Shown here: piece after piece, positions 43,322 to 53,800 of the stretch
Layout of the letters: each line of letters begins with the position of its first letter
How positions within the stretch are numbered: the stretch's first letter is position 1
NCBI GenBank assembly: GCA_015179125.1
Contig: WHVA01000400.1
Span: forward strand, 1 to 64,000
Source: Gautieria morchelliformis
Taxonomy: Eukaryota > Basidiomycota > Agaricomycetes > Gomphales > Gomphaceae
DNA length: 64,000 bases
Reading direction: 5' to 3'
Made by a program: the position numbers and the translations under genes
The notes under the pieces: generated by a model
The model's input: only the letters and a program-made list of their open reading frames with translations
Databases searched by the model: none
What the model was told of the DNA's origin: nothing

Positions 43322-44664
43322 ATGTCAGAAACATGTGAGCTTCCCATCGACAAAGTTGACGAGCTTGACGCTGAGCTCGCACAAGCTGAGCGCGAGGCCA
43401 ACAAGCGATGGAAAGCTCTTCAAGAATGACAATGACTTGCGCAAGAGGGCAAGGAAGCTGTGGAGAAGAAACAGTGAGAGGACAAAGAAAAAGCCAAGGT
43501 GGAATGGAAGGAGTGGGAGGCACAGGCCAAAGCTGCGCGACAACCCAAGGAGGCACAAAAAGCCAAGGAAGCTTGGAAGGCTTCTGAGGTGTGGGAGGCG
43601 GAGAAGAAAGCCCTAAAGGCAAAAGCCAACGAGGCTCCGAAGGCATGGGGGCCAGCATTCGAACATGAGCGACAGCGACTTCTCATTATATTGGAAGCTG
43701 AAATGATCCAACAAGCCGATGTGAATCAAAATTATCACATCCCGTCACCCAAGCCAGTGATTGTGGATTTGGCCACCGGGCAGGCTCAGTTTTTGGCGGC
43801 AAAACGTGCAGTGGAAAGAAATGCAGCTAAGGCAAAGCCGAAAGCCTTGGGAACAAAAAGGAAAGCAACCAAGGAGTCAGATGAGGAGGAGTCGGATGAA
43901 AATGTAAGTACTCGGGTCGGGTCAGTTCGGTTGGACTTATGCTTTTTTGTTCAGCATGAACCTTGCGACACTTGCAGGCGTCGCCACACCCGGTGTCTGA
44001 GCGGAAAGAAAACTGCATGCCAGCAGTGCATGGACTGGAAAGTCTGGTGCAGTTTCCTGGATGGGAAACGGAAATGAAAGGATGAGGAGGGAACCGAAGG
44101 GCCGGGGCCGAAGAAGGCCAAGGTGGCTTCGGTCAAGCTGTTGGGAGTCATACTGATGATTGACATCTGTGCTGGGCCATCGGGAGCAGGGATTAAGGGT
44201 TTGAAACCCGTCGGATATTCCTGAGCCAAGGTTTGCGGTATGCTGAGGAACTTGCTGTCCCAGCAGAACCAGCAACTGGAGCGGAGCAATCACCTGCTCT
44301 GGGGTGTACTCGGCTTTGTGCAGCAGATCGAGCAGCACAATTCATGGATGAACAAGCGGCTGCACTTGTGGACCAGAGTGGCTGAGAATGCTGCCTTGTG
44401 GTTGGGTTTGGTTCGGGTTGGGGCAGGTTTGATTTGGCTGGGGGTTCAGGTTTGGGTTTGGGAAGTGTGGAGAAAGGGAAGGAGGCAGAGGGAAAAGAAA
44501 AGGGAAAAGAAAAAGAAACAGAGATAGAGGAAAGATCAGAGACGGGTTTGGGTTTGGAGGATGGGGACGAGGATGTGGGAAAGACGGGGGATGGGGATTC
44601 GAAAGATGAGCAGGCTGACGGGCAAAGGGATGTGGATGAGGATGCTACAATGGAAGATAATTAA
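43322..44664 (+). pseudogene. Opposite-strand Zn2Cys6-like gene in Gypsy G2
   Basis: ATG at 43322 opens a frame rich in Ala, Lys, Glu and Trp (coiled-coil-like, KEWEAQAKAARQPKEAQKAK) with three in-frame TGA codons before 43499. It then reads cleanly to a 51-nt intron (43904-43954, GTAAGT...TTCAG, stop-free) placed just before the Cys cluster. The cluster is C-x2-C-x6-C-x7-C-x2-C-x6-C (CDTCRRRHTRC, then CQQCMDWKVWC), exactly the spacing of fungal Zn2Cys6 DNA-binding domains. TGA at 44075-44077, then a KKAK basic motif, a second coiled coil (LSQQNQQLERSNHLLWGVLG) and an acidic tail ending EDATMEDN at 44664. Likely a decayed nuclear protein gene of the element; the function is inferred only from the cluster. 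Confidence 0.75.
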
Positions 44665-44884
44665 ACTAATGTTTTTTAGGATTTTCTATCTTAATGTGAA
44701 TCTTTTTTCTTGGTGCTTTTTGTTTCGGAATCAGGATTGGAAACGGGAGTGAAATTAACAGACAGAGAGAAAGGAAAAGCCGAGAACTACAAGCGTAGCT
44801 ATTTGGCCAAACGGCTGAGATAAAACATAGCAAATGAGTGTTGTGTCTAACTAAGAAAGTGACCATTAAATGATTCAAAGGAAA

Positions 44885-45183
44885 CGGGAGAGCCAAAGCT
44901 TGGGTTCTGGTCCAGGCTTGGCAGGGTAGGCTGAGTGAAAGTCAGTCATTATCTCGGCCGCGTGGCCAAGCTCAGTCGCAAGGACCCATGACGTCTCTTC
45001 ATCGGTACCTTCATAACCAGCCCAATGGACAAGGTACAGGAGGTTACAGGGTCTACGTCGTCGGTCGATCTTGGAATCAAGAATATCTGAAATCTTGTAC
45101 TCTGTCTTGCCCTCGATTTCGACTGGAGGTGGCGTAGACTGAACCCAGTTCAGAATGGTGTTCGGGATTGTGGGTTTGAGCAT
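44885..45183 (-). pseudogene. Gypsy G2 chromodomain
   Basis: KISDILDSKIDRRRRPCNLL, YLVHWAGYEGTDEETSWVLA and ELGHAAEIMTDFHSAYP. The aromatic cage positions Y, W and Y/W are kept. It forms the C-terminal end of the integrase in chromoviruses and guides integration to heterochromatin. Confidence 0.88.
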
Positions 45184-46880
45184 GGAGACGTGAAAGACCG
45201 GGTGGACTGCCCGAAGGCTATCTGGGAGGTGTAGAATGTAAGCTCAGGATCTGGCCTGGCCTATAATCTCAAAGGGACTGAGGTACTTCTCAGCCAGCTT
45301 CTTTGAGGGCTGGGTTGTCCGGAAGAACTGCGCGTTTACAAAAATGGAGGAACCTATCATGAACTTGGGAGCGGGAGCGTGACGCGCATCGGCCGAGACC
45401 TGATACCAAGATTAAGTAGATTTGATTTGCTCTTTCAAGGCAGTGTGAAGCTTGTCAAGGTCAACTGTGAAGTCTCAGGCTCGGGAGGATGCGAGGTCCC
45501 GTTTGGGGTGAACCGTGAGGTTTGGGTTGTATCCCTTGTTGGCAAAGAAGGGTGATATGCCGGTAGTTGCACTGGGAGCATTGTTGTACAAAAACTCGGC
45601 GAGTGGTAGCAACTCGGAACAATTGTCCTGTTGGTAGTTGCAGTACACACGAAGATACTGTTCCAGAGTTTGGTTTACACGTTCTGTTTGACCATCGCCT
45701 TTGGGATGATATCCCGAGGTGAAATGTGGTTTCATGTCGAGGGCCTTACCAAGGGAACGGAAAAAGTGAGAGACGAATTCCGTGTTGGAAATGCTGAGGA
45801 AATACAATGTCAACACAGTGATCATAACAACACAACCCCAAACTGAGACCAACTCACCGATATTCTTCCGAACGCATACACATTACAACGACTTATGCCC
45901 AAGATCACCGAACTCACACCTGCCCACTCAATACAACCCAATTCACGCCCCCGACCGTTCCAATATCACAGGAACACACACCATATGCCACTGTAGTCTA
46001 GAACACCCCTAAAGACCCTTCCCAAGCACGCCGAGCCCGACTCAAATGGTAAACACCCCATAATCACATGACCCAATCAAGGGACGCGACGCGACGAGCC
46101 GACCCTGCCCATAGTTAGATCACGCCCCTATCCATTCCCAAAGACCGTTCCCTTTCTCTATTTTACACTTCACACCCCAACCCAACTTGTATAACACCCG
46201 TCAACACTCCTATCAACGGCTATGCGCCGCTCCCCCATCCCACCTTTTCTTTGTTCCTATTCCATGAACGTTATGACCGCCAAGCACTAGCACCAACTAA
46301 TAAATAGCTAGTCTCATGTACCATAAAGAAGCAGCAAAATCCTATTCCATTTTGCTCTACATTTTTTACAATAGTTAAACTCTCATCAACATATATCATA
46401 AGACGCACATATATAATTGTGTGTGCAGATATTCTTACTAGCTTTGATTCCTACTCGATTTATCTCACATTCAGGGATTAAATCACATCATTTTCGATAT
46501 CATTTACAATACTAACAAGATTCCGAACCTCGGTTGGATGTCACATGGCTAGGGACACAGTGCTTTGAGAATACATGCAAGACAAACAGGCAGGCGAGGT
46601 CTGCGGATGTGACCGCATTGTAAGTCGGGATGAATATGCTCTGCTTGGTTAAGCGACAAACTATTACAAGGATTGCAGTGAATCCTGAAGACACCCACAA
46701 CTGCTCAATGAAATCCATGGAGATGGAATTCCAAGGTTGCTCGGGTATCGGAAGTTGCTGTAGGGAGCTGTAAGGCCGATGACGCTGTGACTTTGAATGC
46801 AAGCAAGTAGTGCAGGACTTCTTGTTAGTATCGATATTAGTATTGATAGAAATATGATTCAATCTCTGAATGTGAGACAA
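45184..46880 (-). pseudogene. Gypsy G2 integrase, interrupted
   Basis: Minus-strand pieces: TTCLHSKSQRHRPYSSLQQL, SISMDFIEQLWVSSGFTAIL and FSKHCVPSHVTSNRGSE (46880-46526; the second core Asp is changed to Asn in TSNRG), then after the insert HFFRSLGKALDMKPHFTSGY, GDGQTERVNQTLEQYL (Glu) and FLYNNAPSATTGISPFFANK (45782-45475), with further linker frames to 45190. The H2C2 zinc part and all upstream domains are gone. Confidence 0.85.
45783..46520 (-). mobile_element. L6 LTR-like repeat, 738 bp, with TSD
   Basis: Inserted in the integrase with a 5-bp duplication TTCCG (45778-45782, 46521-46525); excision restores the coding line (RGSEF...). On the minus strand it starts TCTTGTTAGTATTG and ends GCATTTCCAACA. 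A related copy in opposite orientation is at 46823. No ORF. Confidence 0.82.
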
Positions 46881-47486
46881 ATCAAGTGAAAACTTGGAGT
46901 AGCAAAATATCTGCGTGTATAACTAAGTATATGCGTCTTACAATAGATGCTATCAAGAATTGACTAGTACAATGTAGAACGAGTAAGAGTCGTATTTCAC
47001 TATCGATTGTAGTATACAGAATCGACTATTTATCTGACAAGAAGTAGGACTTGGCGTTCTTGGTACATTATGGAAAGAGAACAATGGATAGGTGGGATGG
47101 GGAGAATGGCGCATGGATGTGGATAGGAGCGATGATAGATGCTGTACAGAATTTACTAGAGTGTAAAGCATAATGTTGTGAAAGGAAATGGGTCTTAGGG
47201 AAGGATAGGAGTTGTGGTCCAGCTATAAGCAGGGTCGACTCGTCGTGTCACATCCCTTGATTGAATCACATGACTATGCAACATGTGGCTCTTGGGTTGG
47301 GCTTGGCGTACTTGTGCAGGGTTTATAGGAGTGGTCTGGACTGTCGTAGCATGTGGTGTGAGCTCCTGTGATATCGGGGTATTCGGACCTGTGGATTGGG
47401 TTGGTTCGAGTGTGCATGTGGGGGTTCGGCGATCTCGGGGATAGGTTGTAGTGGTGTATGCGTATTCGGGTGTGTGTAGGCGACTT
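46823..47486 (+). mobile_element. Second L6 LTR-like repeat, truncated
   Basis: Starts TTGTTAGTATCGATATTAGT within the integrase zinc region and follows the inverted sequence of 45783-46520 in part (shared CTGAATGTGAGA, GTGTATGCGT). It ends near 47486 where a ~20-bp scrap of DDE-transposon end (TTTAATGACTTCTATCT) abuts the Helitron fragment. Confidence 0.6.
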
Positions 47487-47504
47487 GGTTTAATGACTTC
47501 TATC

Positions 47505-47710
47505 TTAGCACATTGCCCTAGGGGCAATGTGGGTAAACAGGTTAGTTACAGACACCTGCCATTTGAGCTCCAGCATCACCAGTTTTCTGTCAGGCTGGCC
47601 TTTGCCATGACTATCAACAAGTCTCAAGGGCAGTCTCTTGGCAGGGTAGGCATAGACTTACGATACATAGTATTTTCACATGGACAGTTTTATGTTGCAG
47701 TGTCAAGAGG
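47505..47710 (+). pseudogene. Helitron helicase fragment, near-copy of 39763
   Basis: Codes for the same helicase C-terminus as 39763-39965 with about two base differences, including the same L4 insertion point. It is part of a ~430-bp duplicated block (47505-47935 with 39761-40190). Confidence 0.85.
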
Positions 47711-48766
47711 TTTTGGATTAAGATATCAACTAGTGCCTTTAGCAAATAAAATCTATTGCTTAGCGGTTGGAACTGCTATGTTCGTCCTTCCTCTGTGTGC
47801 TGACTAAGCCTCTTGAGACGCGTCGGGCACTGATGGCTGGAAGTCACGTGACCGTGTTGACAAGAAAATGGTGTCGATCTAAGGGATAACCAAATCAAAA
47901 GCATTCGCTTTTGAGGTAGTGTAGAGTAAACAGTGATAGTGAACTCTCAATGAAGAATTGGAGTAAAATATCGAGATCTAAGTCCTGTAGCTATCAAACA
48001 AGACTACAATGACTTCAAGGGGTGAAACAGTTGATTCTGGATGATTGATTCATACATTCGTAGTAGCTATTTATACTATACTAGTGGTAACTACTAGTGT
48101 TCGAGATAGTGAGTCAATGGGTCGAAAAACTTGTAACTAGAGGGGTGACTAATTATAGTCATAAAGTCATGGGAGTGATGGGGATAGTATCAGGGTTGTT
48201 TAAGCTTTGGAATAGAGTCTTGTACCTATTATACAAAGCCCCTGTCTACATGGTGTCAAGATAGTAGTCAGCTGGTCATGTCATGGAGCTCACTAGAAAA
48301 TGAAATTAAATCTCTCCTGCCTAGCATAAATGCTAGGCTTGGTGATGGGGCCGCTGTCTCTGTGCCTCTTCTATGGGGCAGCTGATTGAGCACACGTATT
48401 AGGGATGACATTCTGAAGTCACGCCACGATGTCCGGTGCTCCTGCGCAGTCTACACTCCTCTGCGGCGTTTGGTGCCCGCACCTCCTCGGTGCCTGTGGC
48501 CTGGCACCTGGCGACATCATGGCCGATGCGATCAGTCGATAGGCGTGCTGTCTCTGATCGGCCGCACATGGTCAATGCCCGTATCCCTGTATCTTATCTA
48601 ATCTGTAGATAAGATAGCTGTTCGTGATGTCATGTGTCTGTCGTCTGTGTCGATGTCCGTCATAAATGTCGTTCCTATTCTTTTTGGTCGTCTTTCTTCC
48701 TTTCTTTTATTAGCTTCTTTGTGTACATAGATGACTTAAAATAAAATAGTTGTGTATATCATAACA
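47711..48766 (-). mobile_element. L4 LTR-like repeat, chimeric copy, 1056 bp
   Basis: The left ~220 bp is virtually identical to 39966-40190, but from about 47935 the sequence is closer to 22047-23084. The flanks do not match (AGAGG left, AGCAC right), as expected for a recombinant between two L4 copies. Both hairpins are present. Confidence 0.8.
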
Positions 48767-48895
48767 AGCACAAACAAGGGTTTGGAGACAAAGGTGGTGA
48801 AGGTGAGATATAGAAACTCACCAGGGTGCTTAAGCTCTACTCTGGTTAAAGGTAGTAGTCTAGAGAAGAGGGCTTAAGACAGACGATGGTCACAG
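48767..48895 (-). repeat. L3 LTR fragment
   Basis: Reverse complement of part of the L3 LTR at about 42120-42235 (GGGTTTGGAGACAAAGGTGG, CTCTACTCTGGTTAAAGGTA). Joined at 48896 to DDE-transposon sequence. Confidence 0.7.
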
Positions 48896-50346
48896 TGTAG
48901 TTTGGCAGTCACATGAAGGATCACATGACTCATTTGTCAGCTTTGGAGGTCTAAGAAAAAACATTGCACTGCTACTCCTAGGCCCTCCTACCCCTTCTGC
49001 TTCTCAGAATAGTTATATTTGAACAATCTGAGCCACAAGATGGGCTGAAAATATAAAGATAAGGCTTTTCAACTCCACAATCTCAAATCTGCATGTCCAA
49101 GGCCACCAAAGGCTGCAGTCATGGTTGCAGAGGATTCAGAGGATTCAGATGATGAGTACATACCTTCCGTTGATGGGCACACTTCACATGCAGCTGAATG
49201 AGAGCATGATGCTTCTAGATGGCTTCCAGTGCTTGGAGATGAAGGATTTATTATGGGGGCAGAAGACGAAGATGAAGCGAGGTCAGAAGATGAAGCGCTG
49301 AAGATGAAATACATATGGACACTGAGCTATTGATCTTTGCAGAAACACTGCAGAGGGCTCATGATGCTGCTGCTGCTGCTGAAGGAGAGAGACAAAAGAA
49401 GAGAAAGTGGTCAAGACACTACACTGGGAATTCAGTGAGGTTGAAACAACAGTGGGCTGCAAAAAGAAAAGACATAACCTATGCAGGGAATAAACTAACT
49501 CTCAAAAACAAATAGAACTGTCATGGTAGCTGGAGACATTGCAGAACTCAGGTCAGATCCTTCAGCGGCCAAAGAGCATGCAGTGGAGACTCAGGTAGGC
49601 TGTTTGATTCACTGTTGATTTAAATTATCACCTGAATGCCTGCTTAGCCCGCTGTTACTGCCACAACTGTCGAGGAAAGTGCACCTTGGCGAAGTGCGGG
49701 CAACTAAGAGTCTCAGGAAGATGCCAAGACCAGAAATACAGCTGAAGCACAGATAAACAGTGCAGATGCTGCACAAAAAATAAAACCTACAAAATGAGAG
49801 CCTGCCAAATGCCACAGACAGGGCACTGGGTAGCCTTAACTGGTGTGATTTCCCTGCACTGTGTCAAGCACAATCAAAGCTCACAGTGGTTAGTAAATAT
49901 AAGAAACTAGATGTGTTCTTCTGGAGCTGAAACACCACAATGGTTAGTACTCTGAACCTGTACCTTGACCCTGAGCTTTTGTTTTCATGGTGCGAAGCAT
50001 CACTTGCTTCCAAAGCAGCAGGTAAGGGAAATCAACATGCATGAGCTCTGCGTTCATGGATCCACCAGTTTCTGGCCAGTGGCAAACTGCCAGTGCATTG
50101 GTGTGGTCGGCGTAGTTGTTCAGTTCTGGAGGATGAAGACTTGTCCCAGGCAATTCAGCTACACATGCAGTCAATTGCAAAGGAAGGTTACATACAAGCA
50201 CACAATGTTGTTGATTATATGGCCACCTCAGAGATGCAGGAATGACTTGGTGACAAACAAACCTAAAACCAGCCTCTCAATGGCACGGTGGTGGTTGCAC
50301 AAACTTGATTGGCGGTTTTCAAGGAAACCAAATGGGATGTATATTG
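48896..50346 (+). mobile_element. TA-target DDE transposon, 5' half, cut by Copia
   Basis: Plus-strand counterpart of 37691-39480 (shared LIFAETLQRAHDAAAAAEGE, QQWAAKRKDITYAG, MARWWLHKLDWRFSRKPNGM). The terminal inverted repeat is missing on the left. The right end stops in the YI of GMYI, where the Copia 5' LTR begins at 50347; the remainder is not found after the 3' LTR. Confidence 0.8.
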
Positions 50347-50844
50347 TGTTGGGTGCATTTATGCTCCTGCACCAAAATCAAGCATAATATATCCAATTTG
50401 TTGTGTGGCCTTCCAATTTCTTCTCACATTGTTCTTGTATTATGCATCCATTTCTCTGGTTATTTTCGAAATTTTCCACTCATTCCTTATCTCTCTATTT
50501 CATCTTGTTATCCCTACTTTCACAAGCGGCTGCACCCAGCGGAGTCTGAAATGACTTCGACGCGCGAGCTCTTGGGCGCTAAAGGGCCGGGTAGTAGTAC
50601 ATGCGCAGTGGAACACATTTCCCCCTCTCTCAGTGACCACTAAATTCACTGAGAGAGGCAAGTAAATTAGTCTAGTGTTCTTTGCATTTATTGACCTAGA
50701 AATGCTCTGTAGTGAATTGATTTCTAGGTAGTGTATAATATATTTATAGTGACCACTAAATTCACTGAGAGAGTGAATTGATTTCTAGTCTATTCTTTTG
50801 AATAACAAGTCCATACCTACTGCCTATAATTCCTGTCCTCTACA
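50347..50844 (+). repeat. Copia 5' LTR
   Basis: TGTTGGGTGC...CCTCTACA. Contains the stem CTCTCTCAGTGA/TCACTGAGAGAG (about 50624-50656). A 61-bp duplicated block (about 50725-50785) repeats TCACTGAGAGAG and GAATTGATTTCTAG and is absent from the 451-bp LTR at 4130. Confidence 0.95.
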
Positions 50845-50858
50845 GGGTTATGGGCCCC
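50845..50858 (+). other. Copia primer-binding site (half initiator tRNA-Met)
   Basis: GGGTTATGGGCCCC directly after the LTR is complementary to the anticodon stem-loop of initiator tRNA-Met (which contains GGGCCCAUAACCC) rather than to a tRNA 3' end. Drosophila copia is known to prime from an internal fragment of this tRNA. The ATG of the gag frame (50850-50852) lies inside the site, opposite the CAU anticodon. Confidence 0.75.
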
Positions 50859-53800
50859 GGAGACACTTCTGAGAAGCTATTGGGTGTTGAGAAGCTTGCT
50901 ACTGATGGTAGTAATTGGCCACTGTGGCGAGCCACTCTCATCAGCTATTTCGAGTCCAAAAATCTACTCAAGCATGTAGAAGGGAGAGTCACTCGACCTC
51001 CTGATCCTCCAGTTATGCCCCCAGGCCATATTCTAACAGAAGCTGAGGAAACTCAGATGGATAAGGCCGAGGAGAAGCTGGAGAGATACCTTGCTAGAGA
51101 AGGACAAGCCAAGACCCAAATCATCGTCTCAGTGTCAGAGTCATTAGCCCTGATGCTACAGAAGCAGAAGACAGCAAAAGAGACTTGGGATGCACTGGTC
51201 AATGAAATGACCAAAAAGCCCAAGATGGTCCTCACCAGCCTGCAGAGACAACTCCGCAGTATGAGATGTCCTGAGGATGGAGACTTGAGAGATCACTTGG
51301 ACAAGGCCCAAGACCTATATGCTCGTCTTAATGAGATGGGGGCTAGAGTTTCTGAAGAAGAATTCATGGACATAATCCTTGCGTCACTTCCACCATCCTA
51401 TGAGGCAGTCATGAATGCCCTTACAACTTCGCTTGAAGAATGCGGGATGCCATTGGTCCCTGATAATATTATTAGGGTACTAAAGGCTCAGTATGACAGG
51501 AAGAAAACACTCCCGCAAGAAGAGCAGGTGTTTATTGGTTCATCTACTAAGAAGGACCAGAAGGGGCAGAAGGCGCATGTATGCACCAACTGCAAAAAGC
51601 CTGGACATTCCATCGAAAATTGCTGGGCTAAAGGAGGTGGTAAAGAAGGTCAAGGACCACGTCAGAAGAAGAAAGCCAAAGGCAAGAAGAAGAAGAAGGG
51701 TAAAGCAAAAGCGAATGTTGCCGAAGAAGAGTCTACTTCTGAGGAAAGTGGTGATGGGCATCTTGCCTTCACCAATTTCGACGAGTGCTCTAATTTCAAT
51801 TTGAGCACATCCTCAGGAGTTATAGTTATACTCGACACCGGAACGACATCGCATATGACTCCTCACAAAAATTTATTGAGGAACTACTGTCAATTCTCAC
51901 AGCCGAGGACTATCCGAGCAGCCAACAAAGGTACCTTTGATGCCTTCGGCTCAGGACTGCTCGTATTATCCAATAAGGTTGGAGATAGAACAGTAGAAGT
52001 CACGTTGCAAGATACATACTATGCACCCAAAATTGCTGCTACCCTCGTCTCGATCGGTCGGTGCGATGATGCTGGCTACGACATTCGACTCGGTGGCCAG
52101 AAATGCACAATATCTAACGCTACTGGAAAGGTATTGATGCAAGCACCGAAAGTCAATGGCTTATATCGACTAGACCTCCAGTCACCAAGTGCTCAAGCCC
52201 ATATGTGTTTATCTGCCATGGAAATTCATCAAAAGATGGGGCACATCTCGCAGAAGTCCCTACAACATCTATTAAATCATGGCATGATATTGGGCATTGA
52301 ACTGAGCTCCACAGGCGATAGAATTGTCTGTGATGCGTGTATTCAGGCCAAGATTGCGCGCAAACCTCTTCCTCGAGAACCCAGAGACCGAACATCAAAA
52401 TTCGGTGACAGAATTTATTCTGATGTCTGGGGACCTGCAAGACACCTCACGATCGATAAGAAGTCATATTATGTCTCCTTTATCGATGACTACTCAAGAG
52501 AATCGGTGATCTATCTCATGGCGAACAAATCAGAAGCATTCTCAAAGTACAAGCTCTACGAGGCTTTAATGCTTCGACAGAGAAATGTGCACATCAAGGC
52601 ACTTGTTTCTGATCGAGGGGGCGAGTATACGAGCTCTGAATTCGAACAGCATCTAGCCAAACAAGGCACGAAGCATCAGTTGACGGTACACGACACACCA
52701 GAGTCCAATGGTGTTGCGGAACACCTGAACCGAACTCTCACTGAGAGAACTCGTGCCATGCTGCTAGAATCAGGTCTTCCTAAGATATTATGGGGCTATG
52801 CGATACAGCATGCCAATTATCTTAGGAACAGGACGCATACAAGAGCTCTACCAGATAAAACACCCTACGAGATGATTCACCATGAAAAACCGAATCTCAA
52901 AGACATTCACGCGTGGGGAACTGAAATTTACGTTAAAATCACTCAGGGAGATAAATTGGCAGCTCGTGCCAAGAGAGCTCGGTGGATAGGAATTTCTGCG
53001 CAGAGCCATGGTCATTATGTTTATTGGCCTGACTCGCACAAAGTTTCTGTCGAGCGGAACGTTGTCTTTGATTCAGAAATGAAGAAGGGAAAGGTCCCAA
53101 TCATTTCTATTGAGGAATCCAAGCTACCTACGTCTAAAGAAGAGAAGAAGCCATTCCGGCATCAGTGCCTGTGCCCGGTCGCTTAGTCAGCGAAGAGGCA
53201 AAGATCGAAGAAATTGATGAAAGTGCACCGGAAGAATATCTTGAAAAGCTGCAACCTATTCAGGGAGTTGATGACAGACCTAGAGAAGCTGAACCGATAA
53301 GGAGAAGCGAAAGGATCCGTCAACAACAAGTGCAGCCGGCCCCATCAGGTCCCGTGACAAGATCTCAAACTCAGAGACAAACTGGCGCACATATGACTAC
53401 GCTAGCTTACGAGGACGTTGAGGACCATGAAGAAGTTTTATTCGACCAAGAATTATCCTCCGAGATTGATGGCATCAGTAGCTATGAGTGTGCCATCAGT
53501 GCGTTTCTAACCGACGGTCAAAACAAAACAAGGCGCCGGATTTGAGTCAAATTGAACCTAGCAATGCAGACGAAGCTCTGAATAATCCTATGTGGAAGAA
53601 ATCAATGGACAAAGAGTATGAGGCCCTAATCGACAAGGGAGTGTGGGAAAGAACCAAACCACCTCCTGGAGCCAACATTGTCGGCAACAAATGGGTCTAC
53701 CTTTGGAAGCGTAATCCAGAAGGGAAACCAATAGTACCTAAATCGAGAATGGTCGCCCAAGGCTTCACGCAGAAGTTTGGAATCGACTATGATGAGACAT

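Larger units (their letters stand above)
42797..46880 (-). mobile_element. Ty3/Gypsy chromovirus, family G2, truncated
   Basis: Minus-strand order: integrase (46880-45200, interrupted by 45783-46520), chromodomain (45183-44885), an opposite-strand gene (43322-44664, plus), purine tract (43207-43190) and 3' LTR (43189-42797). gag, protease, RT and RNase H are missing. Related to but clearly distinct from G1 in LTR and protein sequence, which makes the shared opposite-strand gene informative. Confidence 0.88.

Noticed and set aside
51493..51804. 103-codon basic plus-strand frame within the Copia element
   Set aside because: Out-of-frame reading of the Lys-rich linker of gag; the main frame carries the zinc knuckle and protease.
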